The notes under the pieces were generated by a model. The model saw nothing but the letters and a program-made list of their open reading frames with translations. It did no database searches and had not been told where the DNA came from. Shown here in pieces: positions 1 to 14,000 of a stretch of 64,000 nt of DNA. The stretch is from Sclerodactyla briareus. Taxonomy: Eukaryota; Echinodermata; Holothuroidea; Dendrochirotida; Sclerodactylidae. How positions within the stretch are numbered: position 1 is the first letter of the stretch; the number at the start of each line of letters is the position of its first letter. The DNA is taken from NCBI GenBank assembly GCA_026419785.1, contig JAODTK010005902.1, forward strand, positions 62,001 through 126,000, given 5' to 3'. The position numbers and the translations under genes are program-made.

Positions 1-880
1 TATGGTGCATCGACACGATGCTAAGGTGTACATGATTGGCTTGATCCCGATTCATCTAATTAACGACATGCTATGTTCTCCACTTCATGATCACCGTTGT
101 GATAAGTCAACATTAGCAAAAGTCTGTTTTGGGGCTGTTCCCTGGGTCGTCTTTCTCCTTTAAAGTAACCTCACACCCCCCAACCCCCTACGTGATCCTC
201 CCATATACTCAATTCTTTTTGCGAAGTGAGAGTATTACATTTTATTATTTCATGATGGCATGCTTTTCGATCTTGTGCAATACACATGCACAAACTTCAA
301 AGGACTGTTTTTTGGACGGGGTTTGGACGAAACAACCATTCCGTTTTCTCCAGTTAATATTAGCCTTTTCATAGCTCATCCTGCAATTGTTCCTTTAACA
401 CAATGGCTAGGGCCCGGGGGAATCCAGCGTTTTGAAATGGTAAATTCCGCACACCATTTCAGCAAATCTGGTTTTTCTGCGCATTCCAAGATCACGTTTT
501 CCACACAAAATCCGTGCCATGTTTACCTGTTCCACGAAAGTAAGGCCTTACTTAATTCGAGCGCTAACAATAACCCTGAATTCCACTTAACAAGTCTTGT
601 CCTCAAATACCGTAGAATTCAGATGTGGTCTCTAGAACTATATAGCGGTATTAATATGAATGTTAATCTTCTACAATAAGCCATGTTGACTGGCATGCAC
701 CGCACGTCACACCAACCACAATAGGTTCTAAGTCGGGCAGGAACGCTGATTTCACAATGGCGGCAACGAAGGATGTTATGTGTTACCTGATTTGCAGATC
801 CGATTCCTCTAATCAACGACATGCCGTGTTCTCCACTGCAAGGATTCACACTGCCACAATAGACAATACCATACATGGGT
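1..880. repeat. Diverged direct repeat, no gene seen
   Basis: The first ~110 bases and a segment near 755-870 share a diverged block, including the words aacgacatgc and tgttctcca. This is a two-copy dispersed repeat remnant. No conserved protein or splice-bounded exon was recognised; the short ORFs here resemble nothing I know. Confidence 0.4.
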
Positions 881-2635
881 CACAAATACCACAGCCGAAT
901 TTGCCAGTCAACTACCACACATCCAACCATCTCGTTCCTCCTTGCCGGGGCCGTCATTGGTCAGAATGGAACATAAATTAACGGCACAACACTTAACTCC
1001 ATTGACTTAACACGTGTGCTTGTCTGCTGTCGCAGACGTGGAGGTAATTAATTCCCATCCACATGGCTCTAAATTTTCCACGGTTGACCTAGGGCCAATA
1101 CACGCGCCATCGTCATTGGTTCATTGACAGCAGTAGCCACGCCCCACCGCACAGTGCGGTGTCAGCCGCTGTAGCAATTCTTAGAAAAGTACCCGGGTTG
1201 TTTCTTTCTGTTGAAGACCGGGATCGGAGTTCACATAATTAAATACTGAATATACTTCGAATGGCTTTGGTGCATGAGTGTCTTAAAACTTTACATCAAA
1301 TACTAGCACCGGTTTTACAAAGGGAATTGAGATCGAAAGGATCAGGAAACACATCTAGCAACTTGTTTTCTGTGATGGCAGCACAATTTATATACTGAAT
1401 ATACTATCAAGCTTTGGTTAGTGTATCCAACCCAATATCAATTAAACATCACAGTCTCAATAAAGGGATGAAGATTGGGAAGACACAAAAATTGCAACTT
1501 GATTTCTGTGACCGACAAGCCCAATTTCCGTGACCACAAGCACAATTTCCGCGTCTCGCATTTTCCAGAGATTCTGCGCTGACGCCTGAATTCCGTGCAT
1601 AACATGTCTTTTTTCCGCGGATTCTCCAGGACCCTAACAATGGCTCTCCGATGCATGTCCTATTGTCCATTGTCATTCAATAGAACAAAATGCACATGGT
1701 ATGTCTCCACAGAGCAATCATCTCAAAATGGGTTGATGGTGAAAGTCGGCCACATACTGATGCCATCAATAATCATAATTTGTCAATAATAACAAAACAA
1801 GGCCTCTTGACTACAAGGTTGGGGTTGTTTTGAGGTCATCAGAGGTTAAATTTGCATAGATGATGTGATTTTTTCAACTTATTTAATTTTTTTCTTCAAA
1901 AACTTTGTGAATGTTGACTACATTGGGCTTCACAAAGTTGGAGGTACTTTACGGTCATCGAGGTCAGATTGCAAAATCTCTGTGAACCTCCTTCCACTAT
2001 CAATTGTAACCCCGACTGCTCAAATGTGGGAATATATATGTCCGTGGACCGTCACCAGTCAGTAGATGACGAGTCAAACTGCACATTCTCTATCATTCTG
2101 TGAAAATATGATACATGTGAAAACTGACCTCTGGGGATCTGTAGGCAGTGTGTTTCCATGGCAACAAATAAACGCTCCATCAACTGAAACGGTGTTTTGC
2201 CCTGGACTGAACCTCTTCGTTCCTGTAAATGATGAAGACTATATCATGTGCTCACTCTTCCTCTAACACATGTTGAAGATCTAGAGTAGGCTAGAGCAGC
2301 AATGGTCACCTACCTTCACTGATTGTTGTGGTACCTTTCTGTGAAGGCCTCGTTAGGGTGGTTATGACTTCCCCCAAAATATTCCACACACATCCCAAAA
2401 GATACCAGGCGTGGGGGTATCAGACAAATTGTGTGCACACCACCCAAATGCATTGAAAATGACCATTTATGAAAAAGTTAGCCCTAACCTACTGAAAAAA
2501 AAAAAAAAAAACTAGCATGGCAGGTTGGCTGAACGCAGCGTCGCCTCTATCTCTTCAAACCGCATTGGAAACATTTGTGGAGAACCACAAACCAAAGTGT
2601 AGTGTTTGTCAATATGTTGAAAATTACTGATGCTC
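881..2635. other. Non-coding stretch, nothing recognised
   Basis: AT-rich sequence with short ORFs only. There is an A-run near 2498-2513. I see no protein family, RNA gene or clear transposon ends here. Confidence 0.4.
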
Positions 2636-5030
2636 ACAATGCATGAATCAAATTACCAATCACATCTACTCGCAGTGCAAGTACCAGACATAGGGGTGGC
2701 TTCTGCTAGTCCGGGCCAGCTGATCATATCAATATGTTGATCAGGTTTTGTACTTATTGTATCTGCAGCAGTTCATCTTAGGTATGTACATATACGATGC
2801 TTAAATCAAGTACTGACATCACATCATACCACAGTCGGGTATTCCCTAAACTAGGGGGTGAAATTGTAGACCAGACCAGCTGCTGATCGTATCCCAGACA
2901 ATGAGACTGAGTTTCGGAAAGAAAAAAAACACTGACACTATGTTGGTGTGATCGTCGTCCTGGGAGAGGGGTCTAAGGGGAGGGGGTTCCACCTCTCCTC
3001 TGGAAAATGTTTGCATTGGCAAAGTAGGGCACCATGCAAAATGCAAATGCAAAATGGTGCAAACATTGGGTTGCTGAATTTGACTTGAAGAGCCAGGGAT
3101 TTCCTATTTTTTTCCAGTATTTTTTTTCTCAAATGTATTGAAGGCATTATAGGGGTTTTCTACTGGCCCTTCTTCAAGTTACGTATCTTGCGGGGGGGAT
3201 GTTGAGGATCTACACACACTTCTGCTCCAACCAAGCCCACTTTAATTGGTTGTCACAGTCAAGTTGCGATCCATCACATAGATGCAAAAATTGTATAAGG
3301 ACATCTCGCAATGAAATCATGAGGCGACCACTGTACTTCCACGCTGCTACACATGCACTCATCAATGAATAATCGATTTACACATATGACCATGTAGTAG
3401 ATAGAACTGTTTCTCTCAAAACAATTGTGCAGTGCTTTGCATTAGGTGGACCTGTTATGTGAATCGGAAGTTCGGTTATAATCCCACATGTAAATATCTG
3501 TGGTTTTAGTTTCTGCTGACGGACTGGTTCCTGCGGCAGGCATGGCGAAGTGTGGTTAGCACAGAATGCAAAAATCCGGAAAGTTTAGCAGAAAATCGGA
3601 AGTGAAAATAAAAAAAAGGGAAAGCTGTGTTTCCGCGGAAAAGTCTCATGTATTTGTATCAGTAGGTTAATCAGGTTGTTACTTGTTGTATCGCGGTTAC
3701 AGTAGATTGTAGCTATCTGCATCAGTTTATCTTAGGTCATTTATGTAAACAATATCATATCAAGTACCATCATCATACTCACAGTGAAAAATCTCAACAC
3801 GAGGCGGTGTTCTGTAGTCCGGGCAGCTGATATATCATCAGTTGATCAGGTTTTGCACTTGGTCGATCGGGCAGTTAAAGTACATGTAGCTATCTGCAGC
3901 AGTTATCTTGGGTCATTTATGTAAACAATGTTATATGAGTTACCATCACCACATACTCACAGTGAGTATCCCTACAATAGGGGTCTCTTATAGTCCAGGA
4001 CCAGTGATTGTCATCAATATGTTGATCAGGTTTTGTACTTGTTGTATCTGGCAGTTACAGTAGGTGTAGCTATCTGCATCAGTTTATCTTAGGTCATTTA
4101 GGTAAACAAGTTCTATCAATTACCATCCATCATACTCACAGTGGAAGATCCCATACACTAGGCGGTGCTCTTATAGTCCGCCAGCGGATCGGTATCAGTA
4201 GTAATCAGGTTGTTGTACTTGTTGTATCCTGGCAGTTACGGTAGGTTGTAGCTATCGGCATCGTTATCTCTAGGTCATTTCAGAAACATGCTTATATCAA
4301 TTACCATCACATCATTATCACAGTGGAAAATCTCACACATAGGGGTGGCTTTGTAGTCGGGCCAGTGATCATATCATCATGTTGATCAGGTTTTGCACTT
4401 GTCTATCTGGCAGGTACAGTGATTGTAGCTATCGGCATCAGTTATACTTAGGTCATTATGTAAACAATGCTTATATCAAGTACTATCAATCATACTCACA
4501 GTGAAGTATCACATACACTAGGGGCTCTTATAGCCCCAGACCAGCTGATCGTATCAGTATGTTGATCAGGTTTTGTACTTATCGTATCTGGCGTTACAGT
4601 AAGTTTGCAGCTACTTGCAGCAGTTTCTCTTCGGCCATTTATGTAAACAATGCTTATATCAAGTACTATCACCTCATCCTCACAGTGACGGTCCCTACAC
4701 TCGGGGTGCTCTTATAGTCCAGACCGCGGAACGTATCAGTATGTTAATCAGGTTCTGCACTGTTGTATCTGGCAGTCCGTTTACAGTAGATTGTAGCTAT
4801 CTGCATCAGTTTCTCTTAGGTCATTTAGGTAAATCAATGCTTATATCAAGTACTCTCACATGATACTCATCAGTAAGTTCCCATCACTAGGTGGCTGCTA
4901 CGTCCAACCAGCTGATCGTATCATATTAGATCAGGTTCTGTACTTGTTTTGTATCTGGCGAGTTCCAGTAGGTGTATCTATCTGCAGCAGTTTCTCTGAG
5001 CTCAATTGGTCAGCTGTGCTGTGTTGTTCA
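2636..5030. repeat. ~180-bp satellite-like tandem array (interrupted)
   Basis: A unit of about 180 bp recurs, marked by gttgatcaggttttg, then ttgtagctatctgca, cttaggtcatttatgtaaa and catactcacagtg. Marker positions run near 3665, 3839, 4021, 4200, 4381, 4561, 4742 and 4925, giving about 7.5 copies between 3640 and 5030. A further ~1.3 copies lie at 2636-2900, separated by roughly 740 bp of unrelated sequence. Copies differ mainly by missing single bases. A-runs flank the block near 2500 and 5050. No coding potential is evident. Confidence 0.9.
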
Positions 5031-5050
5031 TGTAGTGCCTCAGTGTGCTA

Positions 5051-7200
5051 AAAAAAAAAAAAAAAGAAACGAGTGAACAATTCTTTGAGACACTTGAAAC
5101 CAAATAATAAAATTTTGAGAAAGATCCGAACAAATTGAGATAAAGTTTATTCCGCAAGGAGGGGGCAACGTTCACAATTCATGCATAAACTCCACATGAG
5201 AGAAATGATTTGACACAACACATTGCTGTTTAGCGCCTATCTCCAGCCATGTCCCATTTTGGGCCTTCTACTCATACCATAGGCCGTATCATATCCCCTG
5301 TTCCTGGCCCATTTAATCATGCAGACATAAACCCTATAACACCAATTCTACAACCCCAAACTATCATTCTTGAGAATATAGGATTCCTGATTGCTAATCC
5401 CTCAATCAACAGATGGCCACCTGTTTAATTTTTTGTCAATAACAGTCAGCAAGTCAGAGGTACCAACAGTTGTATACTTGCTCGATTTTGCTGCCTCTTG
5501 ATTACACACAGTACTTTTGGGACGCAAATGTAAGGGTTCGTGAGCCTTTGGAAGTTTATATTAACACGTGCAGATCCAGCTCTCCGTATACGCCCGCCTC
5601 AGAGGGCATACTGCTTAGTGGAATACGAACGGGTGGAATGACGCGTTGCTCAATGCATTGGTGAACGTCATTTTTTTATTGCAACTTCGTTGAAAATAAC
5701 CCGCGCACAGCACGCAACTGCCAATTTTGTGTATTGTCGCAATACAATTTTTTTTACTTTGAGGGATCTAACACAAAGTTACCCTAGCTGCTTATTTTAC
5801 TGTTTAGAGATACAAAGATTTAGCTCTAGATAGGTATCTCTAATCGTTTGGGTACTTCTAATTTGCGGGTTGTAGAATAGTAAAATAAAACTACAGCAGG
5901 TGGACTCTGAATTTACCTTATTAACAAACATTCAGCTGCGCCTCGTCTGCTATATTACCTGATTCATAGTCTTGACTGTTTATTCGCCAGTAAAGTCTCC
6001 TAGTTGCAGCTTATTCCTTAAATAAATTATACAGCTGGCTGGTCATGGGCCAATGAATGAATTGACCACTATATCAATTGTAAAGTATTGGGAATGGTAT
6101 CTGAATAGAGTACCATGAATGTGATTGTTTGTTTTCAATGCATATGATCTTGTTCAAGAGTTTACGAGGACACAAGCCTGAATTATGCAATGTATACATG
6201 TTTAACGATTACAAACAGCTATAATGTTAGTGTGGGCAAGCGTGCACATACATATTGGAAAAATTTCTGAAAACTGACAACTGATTGGTTGGTTCTCATT
6301 ATTAGATACACTGGGATATCATCTTGAACCATTTATATTGGTTTGGTGAGTATAATAAAAGGTCATTTCAAAATAAGCTCCCCATTTGCGGAACAAGAGG
6401 TTGCTCACCCCATCATGACATTCTAGAGAGAATATTCACGGAACACAAGCCATCAATGTTCTATCACTGCATACCATGTTGTACATTATCATTGAAATGC
6501 ATACACACCCTGTCAAGAAGTTCAAAAGGGGTGGGTAATTTGGGTATGCTTCCCATGATGAGTACATGAACACTATATATTCTTTCTGTATGAGTAGGGG
6601 GTACATGAGATCTTTTTAAGTTTGTTTTCAATGTAAATTAGCCAGGTTGGGGTGCGGAATGCTTGGTGGCACTTAGGAGTGTGCCTGTGTTGTGCGTTTG
6701 TAATTTGTAAAAGTTCCAAAACAGAGACATTGGGCCTTTCAAATTCCTAACTGTGCACCAGGGAATGTTCCTAACTGGTGGACATTTCTCTGCGATGTGT
6801 GTTATTTATAATCGGCTCCACTGTCATTATCAAATGGGCAACGAATGCTGCTTAACCATGTTATGTGCTTGTGGCATGTAAGGTGATAAATCCAATTGGG
6901 GATACACACATACGTAGCAGATACCAAATAGATACTACCCCGTTGGGACCCTCTATATGTATGTGTTTTGTGTGTGCATCTGTCAGAACCTGTCAATCCA
7001 TGAGACGTTTTTTTTTAATACACACCTGCCAACTGTGGGATGCACTTCAAAGGAGAACAGTCCTTGTTGTTTTATTGCCCGACAAAACTGGTGAATTGCC
7101 TATATTGGGTAAATGAACCATAATTTCTGCCTCATGAGGTGATATTTTGCAATTCAATTTATAGGGGAGATTTTACTTAGTACTGAGCATCAACTTGTTC
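5051..7200. other. Non-coding stretch
   Basis: No gene or repeat structure recognised. Short ORFs at 6324-6569 and 6865-7116 have no family resemblance that I can see. Confidence 0.35.
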
Positions 7201-7227
7201 TAAACAAAGCGGATATGTTGAAAAGTG

Positions 7228-7390
7228 CCCGACGTAATTCGTGACCAGACAATTCCCACCCGGACAATTTCCACCGACAATTCCCCTCAACTGAATGTTT
7301 TTTTATGGTCAGAATTAGGATTAGGGTCTATAGTTAGGGTCACTTTGGGTGGGAATTGTCCGGATGGGAATTGTCCGTAACCAGTATATT
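7228..7390. mobile_element. Short palindromic MITE-like element
   Basis: Two arms of about 37 bp face each other. The left arm reads gaccagacaattcccaccc and the right arm, read in reverse complement, gives ggttacggacaattcccat followed by ccggacaattcccaccc. A spacer of about 90 bp separates them. Each arm holds two copies of the gacaattccc word. It looks like a small non-autonomous terminal-inverted-repeat element; I could not fix a target-site duplication, so superfamily is unassigned. Confidence 0.6.
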
Positions 7391-7479
7391 CCTACCAATA
7401 GCAACATCCCAGCAACCATGTGGGCTAAGTTAAATGACTAACTGGTAGTCAATTTTAATAAAGGTATGATACCCACCGC

Positions 7480-7710
7480 TTCGTTGTACTCTTATCATAT
7501 CGGCCAGTCCTCTTCTGTCTGGTCTGGGGTTGCCGGTTGCAATTTAGCAGCAGGTGAGGGCACTTGTTTTTCCTTCTCTTCCCAGAGATTGTAAGTTTTT
7601 TCATCACAGACTCTGTCGCCCACTTCAAGGTCGAGTTTTTGTGGTGGTGTGGGCTTACTGCTTCGTCCTTGCTGGAGTTGATAAATGCTGTAATTCAGGA
7701 ATGATCACAC
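7480..7710 (-). other. Candidate open exon-like segment, unidentified
   Basis: On the minus strand an acceptor-like sequence (tcctgaattacag, about 7695) opens a reading frame of about 65 codons ending in TGA near 7498. The frame includes KLDLEVGDRVCDEKTYNLW. The GDRV...LW pattern could be a retrotransposon integrase C-terminal region or a late GSAP exon; neither is proven. It lies in the right order and strand to be downstream of the GSAP exons. Confidence 0.25.
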
Positions 7711-8419
7711 ATCAAGAACCACTACAATTACATCTTACCTCGTGTATAGAGGTTATGGTAACGCAACCATGATTTTATGTTTAATGTTTATTTAATGTGT
7801 TATGTCTGGAGCTTCATTTATACTATACAAGCCAGCCCCTCCCCCACTCCCAGTCCCCCCCCCCCCTCCTTCAGAGGTATTGCAGCCGTAAGGCGTAATC
7901 ACTATTAGGAAATACCACTTCAGGGGATCTTTATGCCCCACAACCACCTGCAACATATCATTAGTTGATTTTGTCTCATTGGTGCAATTGGGATTGGGTT
8001 AAGTTCAGTCACGGGTTTAGCTCCCTAATGTCTTTGAATGGAGCGTACCAAAATTAACTTAGGTCGCAGAAAAGTAAAGTGTGGGTCCAATACATAAGTG
8101 TCAACAATATTCAACTTTTGATGGGCACGAGAAGAAAATGGTTAGTGCTAGCTTGCTATACATAGAAACAATAGGTAATGTTTTGGAAAGTTGTCATCAA
8201 TTTTCCAATCCATGAATTGCATTGTATCACTGTATGTGTATTTGCATATATGGGAAACCCAAATTTCGTTGCATTGTCACGATTGTTTGCCAGATCTTAT
8301 GCTGCTTTGCGTTTCTTTTGACCATGAGACAATCAGCTTTGTGACCCTTGGCAGGTGCAGAAGATCGATTGAGCCGTGACATAGTACATCATTATTTCTT
8401 GGAGCGTCATACTGCTTTG

Positions 8420-9250
8420 GCTTTATGGTCAGCTTAACCCTCTCTGGGGTCTAGCAGTACCACAGCTCCCTATATGAATCAAAACTTTCTATTAACTAGC
8501 AGAACCCACAACTTTTTGTATGCCTCAATTCCTAGTTTGACAGTAAAGTAGCAGTGCTCACATGCAGCCGTTCTTTCTATGCATAAATTTGGTTAAGCTA
8601 GCAGTGCCCATAGCGTTCCTCTGTGTGTTAAATTTCCAGTCAAGTAGCAGCGGACCACAGATCCCTTGTATGCCTCAACTTCCTAGTTAAGCTAGCAGCA
8701 ACCAAATCTTTCTGTATTGCCTCAACTTTCAATAAAACAGCAGTGCCGTCACTTTATTGATGCCTCAAACTCCCTGTTAGGTAGCAGTGCCGACGCTCTC
8801 CATGTATGCACTTCAACTTTCTAGTTAGGCTGGCCCAGCACCACAACTTTTTTATGCCCCAACTTTCTAGATGAAAAAAGTAGCGGTGCCTACAGCTTTC
8901 TTTTATGCCTCAACTCCTTGGTGAGCTAGGTACAACAGCTCCCTTGTACAGCAAGCTTTCTTTTATGCCTATAAACTTTGGCTAAGCTGACAGTGCTTCC
9001 AGCTTCAAAACTTCAGTCGTGCAAGTCGTACAGAACAGCTTTCTTTTGTGCCTCACAATTTCAAGTTGAAGCTAGCAGGCGCCAGGGAATGCTTTTCAGT
9101 GCAACAGCTTCCTATTATGCCACAACTTTCTGCTGAAAGTAGAAGTGCCTACAGCTTTTTTTATGCCTACACCTTTCTAGTTGAGCACGCAGTATCCTAC
9201 AGTTTTTTGTATCAAGCACAATGTGCAACAGCCCAAAAAGATTCATTTTC
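8420..9250. repeat. ~55-bp tandem repeat array
   Basis: Degenerate units close to tatgcctcaactttctag followed by ttaagctagcagtgcc and acagctttcttt recur roughly 14 times with variable length (about 47-60 bp). There is no sustained reading frame. It is a decayed minisatellite in the presumed 3' half of the GSAP locus. Confidence 0.85.
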
Positions 9251-9539
9251 CTGAGTCACTGATGTAAACTGTCCAGGTTGGGCTTGTGACTGCTCTATCA
9301 ACCTGATAATAAGTTTATAGAGACATCCCTAATAAAACATGCCAGTCATGCATGCATGAACAGGGGTGACCACATTCGGCATGTTTCTTCCATATATGGT
9401 AGGACCTTGCCCGGAGAAGCTTTTAGTGGAGAGTACCTTGCTCGGCTACCCGCCGTCTTTCCGTATTTCAGCTTAGTGGGACTTTCAGTCCGCGGTGAAC
9501 AGGTAAGGGTGTCATGCCTGGAGGTGAGCTGGTTGGGTT

Positions 9540-9690
9540 GGCGGTAAAAAAGGATATGATGAGCTGGATGACAGAGTGACTGACCCAATGGACCAATATT
9601 GATGAACTGTAGTGGCCAGTTTTCCATGACCGGGACTAGCTGTTTCCAAAGACATTCAATACAGCCATCCAAAAAGCAACACATTCTGAG
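9540..9690 (-). CDS. Candidate GSAP exon (after the 10982-11054 exon)
   Basis: The minus-strand frame open at 9346-9750 contains ECLWKQLVPVMENWPLQF, which aligns with the human GSAP segment beginning YWEKL that follows the region encoded by the exon at 10982-11054. An AG acceptor (atgtgctcag) lies near 9690. The phase does not match the previous exon's donor and no convincing donor was found, so the boundaries are approximate and a base error is likely. This is weaker than the other exons. Confidence 0.4.
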
Positions 9691-9914
9691 CACATTTTTA
9701 TATATTTGGGTCTTATATAGGATCTTTGTTTTCATCAAAGACATGTTCAAGGCTTTACGATATACACAGATTCATCAGTGTTTTGTTCCACACCTGTACG
9801 AAACGGCAGGCACCTCTTGCTTGTCACTTCCGACACACCCCACGGATTCATTCACCTTCAGCACCCCCAAGCGGATCCTGTGCACAACATGGGGAAACCC
9901 TGATTAAACAATGG

Positions 9915-10320
9915 CTTGTCATGGTGGCTTTCAGCCACAAAAGCAGACCTGTGTACAAATGGCTGTCCTGGTGGCTTCAGCCCACCTGGGCAGATCCTGT
10001 ACCCACATGGCTGTCCCAGTAGCTTCAGCCCACCTAAGCAGATCCTGTACCCACATGGTTGTCTGATGGCCTCAGCCCACCTGAGCAGATCCTGTACCCA
10101 CATGGTTGTCCTGGTGGATTCAGCCCACCTGAGCAGATTCTGTACCCACATGGTTGTCCTGGTGGATTCAGCCCACCTGAGCAGATTCTGTACCCACCTA
10201 GTTGTCCCGGTGGCCTCAGCCCACCTGAGCAGATCCTGTACCCACATGGTTGTCCGGGTGGACTGAGCCCCTCCTAAGCAGATCGTGTGCCCACTTGGCT
10301 GTTCTGGTAGCTTCGGCCCA
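9915..10320. repeat. 48-bp coding-length minisatellite
   Basis: About eight units of 48 bp, e.g. cccacatggttgtcctggtg then gattcagcccacctgagc and agatcctgta. Because 48 is a multiple of three, frames stay open on both strands and create artificial ORFs of up to 164 codons with 16-residue repeats. Position in the presumed intron between two GSAP exons argues for a non-coding minisatellite. Confidence 0.92.
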
Positions 10321-10981
10321 ACCAAGCAGACAGCCAGACACTCTGCCCACACAGCCGAACATGGTCAAACTCTGCACTAGCCTAAATAGTCTCAAACACA
10401 GATTCTCACTCAAAATTAAACGAAAAGTATTGAAATTGTAGAATCTAGGGGAGAATCACATTTTGAAGCAATTTTACATTTTTACTAGTTTTTCACAATT
10501 TTCTAAGATATTTGTTGCTTCCAAAAGCTGAGTGTTTTCAAATCCTAGGAAGAAGCAGAATCACAACTTTTGCTATGCATTTAGGCAAAAGTTACTAAAA
10601 ATTCAGATTTTAACTTCCGGCAAATTTTTTAAGATTAATTTTCAATAGAAAGACAGATTGTAGGACTGAATTATTTTTTCCTCCGAATTTCAAGGTGTAA
10701 ACTGACGAAACAGAATATCTACCCATCAATTATGCCGAAAATTACTACAAACGTGAATTGTTTTGGCGAAAACCATTATTTCCAGTCATTTTTTTACAAT
10801 TGTCCACAATTTGCAAGAAAATTCATTTATTAAATGAATGAATAGTTTTCATTTGCCCTCTTGTATCCAGTTGATACACTGACTTCAGTTGCTACACTCG
10901 CAATGTGGAACACACAACCATCACAGAAGGCTTCCCTGAGCACCCTGGAAATATCGACCCAAGGTACCTTTGATCACTTAC

Positions 10982-11054
10982 CTCTTCTGTATAACACCTT
11001 ACAGGAGTGATGGTACTCCAAAGCAAAGGTAGCTATCTTTGTTCCATCATCCCT
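10982..11054 (-). CDS. GSAP: GSAP exon O
   Basis: A 73-bp clean exon between tctcttacag and AGAG|gtaagtg, phase 0 in, phase 1 out. It encodes RDDGTKIATFALEYHHSCKV followed by LYRR, matching human EDIALPLMKVLSFKGYW. Later C-terminal exons are not confidently seen. Confidence 0.88.
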
Positions 11055-14000
11055 CTGTAAGAGAGAGAAGAACAGGAGGAGAGAACTGTGAGTCAGAACG
11101 TGCGGTATGTTGAGGTGGTGTCTAATTAGGCCTTTCGGAATGCACCAATCAGGTCACAGCGCAGTAATTATGTGTGTGAATCCCAATAGAGTGGTATGGG
11201 TTGGTTTTTTTTTTCAATGATATATAACTGATTCCTCAGAATGAGAAATGGGAATATTGCTACATAAATTCACATTCATAAATACCATGTGAACTATGTA
11301 TGTAGAATTAGCAAGTAAAAGTGAATTAAAACCGGGCAATATTCTGTTACTTAACACCGCGGGCTGATCAAATAAAGACACGCAATGCCTTGCAGTTACA
11401 TGCACGCACACGGTTTAGCTGTCGCGAAAAGATACGCGATGTACGCGTGTTTAGTCTTGCACAGTTAATCAACACTCCTTGAAACGTTTGTTGCCAATTT
11501 AAGGCATTATTATCACTTGATCAAGATTTTTAGGGACATACCGTTACTAACTGGGGATTAGGCAGCTCTGTTGTATAGGGGAAGCTGCGGATGATGTCCC
11601 GGTCTTCCACCTGCTTCCTGATAGCTGTGTAGGTAGATGATATAATGAACTCCAGGAAGTACTGTGGTAAGTTCAGATCAGTGGGGTCATGGGTCAAGTG
11701 GGACATTATCTGTCAAAAGAGGGGAAAAATCAAAAATCTAAACCACGAGCTTGATTGGAAGCTCTCAATCCCAATCTACCAGAGATCTAGTGGCATCCCC
11801 AAGCACTGGAAGAATATGGAAAAGTCCATATTTTTTTTCATATCCCACAATCCATTTAGGGGCACCTGAAGGGCAACAATTTGTTCTAGGGGGCACGTTT
11901 TCAGTGAGTGTCATCCCCTCGGCTACACTACTGATAAAAACTTCCGCTATAAACTGTGGCCAGCTGCGATGAGGACTTTTGATCTTTGCTGCCATCACTC
12001 TTTTATTCTAAATCGTGCAATGCAATTTCCATTAACTCAATAAATTTTAGATTGTCTGAACACATCCACCTCTGATGCCTGCTACAACAACTCTCTCAGC
12101 CATTACCAAAATGTTTGGGAGTGTCACCTGTACACCACTGTTGAGTTGATGATGTTGTCCCGTGCGGAACAATCCCCCTCATGACATGGATGCACCTTTG
12201 AACCCTTCTCACGCATTCATATAGCTTTAGGATGATGTCATAAACCATATTGCAAAATAACAGTGTTGTAACAACTCACTACTTTTGAAGAATGTCCGAC
12301 TTCATGGCCACTTCAATGGAAATTTCCCCTAAACGAGAATTTCTTCTTTTAAGTTATGATAGACTTTCCAACGATCGACCCTATTCAAGTGCCAGCAAGG
12401 ATGCTGAACCTGTATACTTCACGTTTTCATCAGCTGCTATACTTTCACAAGGTACAACAGAGCACGTCATGCCTCCTTGGCAGTACCATGATGTGGCGGT
12501 TGAGATAATAGGGAGCTTTAGATTTCATGACGGCAACGGCAACGTATGAACGCAAGTTAACCTTCTATTGCCATGCGACAACCTCCCAAACTGCCGTACA
12601 ACTTCATCCCATCGAGGGAGTCACCCACTTTCACGTTGTCCCTACAACGTGAAAACATGAACCCATCGCGCGGCATCATTCAACAGGCTGAACAATGGAA
12701 TTTGGGAATTTGTAAACCGGTCCACTCCTCGAACGCGAATCGTAAAATGCGCGCATCTACATTACGCAACTGGCACATTGACCGTCGTAGGAATCTAAAG
12801 CGTCTTACTGCAGGATGGCAACGTGGCCTACAACGTGAAAAACATTACGTCATACGTTGCCGTTGCGTCGTGGAATCTAAAGCCACTCAATCACACGCAG
12901 ACAACAACTTGCAGAATGCATACCCCTTGTTTGTCGCTGTTCCATCTCCTCTGCTGAGCGCCCAGTGAGAAGGAACTGTTGATTTTTCAGTCTTTGGTAT
13001 GAGAAACATAGATTTGCTGATCTGTGGATTCCACCCCTATAGATTTTGACATCCCCCTGAAAAAAATGGGTAGGGGGGACATTCCTTCATATTTTGAGAC
13101 CTAGCATACACACTGGTCTGAGGCATATTGTGCCCAAAAAATTATTCATTATTCGAGCAGAAGGGCATCTCAGCAAACATATGAGAGAACACCCCATTCA
13201 ATGTAATCAGAACTCATATTGGTTGTCTTATCCCTCAAGACACCAACATTTCATTTTAGACTTCTTGTCTGATTTTCACTGTTTTTTCATTAGCACACAC
13301 AATTCAAGAAGTTGATTGGATTGGATATTTATAATATATCTTCATATTTATAATATATGAGATTCTTTTGGAATGAATAGCTATTTATGACCCTTTATTG
13401 ACCCATAGATACCACTAGTACTTGATAATACTGACAACGTATCATAAACATCTTGACACAATCTGTAGAATTTTGCACTTTTCACATGAAACCTGTAATC
13501 GTAAAGGAGTTTTTTTCCTTGTAACATAAACATCTTTAAAGCCCCTTCATGACTTTTGACCTTATTCCCAAACACCCTGTAGGGTAGCACTAGTCCATGA
13601 AAGCATGGACCAATGACTAATCATAATCATCAGCATTAGTTCACAATAACACCGTTCAATTCTACATGGAAATCCAACCTAATCTTGGTAGATTTTTTTT
13701 TTTGCAGATTTCACAGATTGGCCATACTGCCCTTTAGTGTCAGGGATATCTCATGGGTCAATAAACACTGTGCCAAGTTTGGTCAACATGGGTCAAAGAA
13801 CGAATATTCGAAAGCCCAAAAAGCAAACGTGCACAGGCAGGCAGGATGGATGAATGGGCTGGCTGTGCGATCTCAATAGCATAATCAGCTTGTTTTTGAT
13901 CTACGAAAGGCTCCAACCTCTGATCTGCGTCTGACTGAGCTAATCTACTCCCAATATATATATATATATATGCAGGAGGGAAGTGTGGAACCATGCTATG

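Noticed and set aside
2636..10320. Regular repeats considered as a CRISPR-like array
   Set aside because: Units are contiguous tandem copies without unique spacers, in eukaryotic DNA, with no cas genes.
9858..10352. 164-codon ORF (minus)
   Set aside because: Produced by the 48-bp minisatellite whose length keeps frames open.
12292..12968. Two ORFs of 85 and 131 codons
   Set aside because: The second lies within or across the MITE at 12509-12893; no protein similarity.
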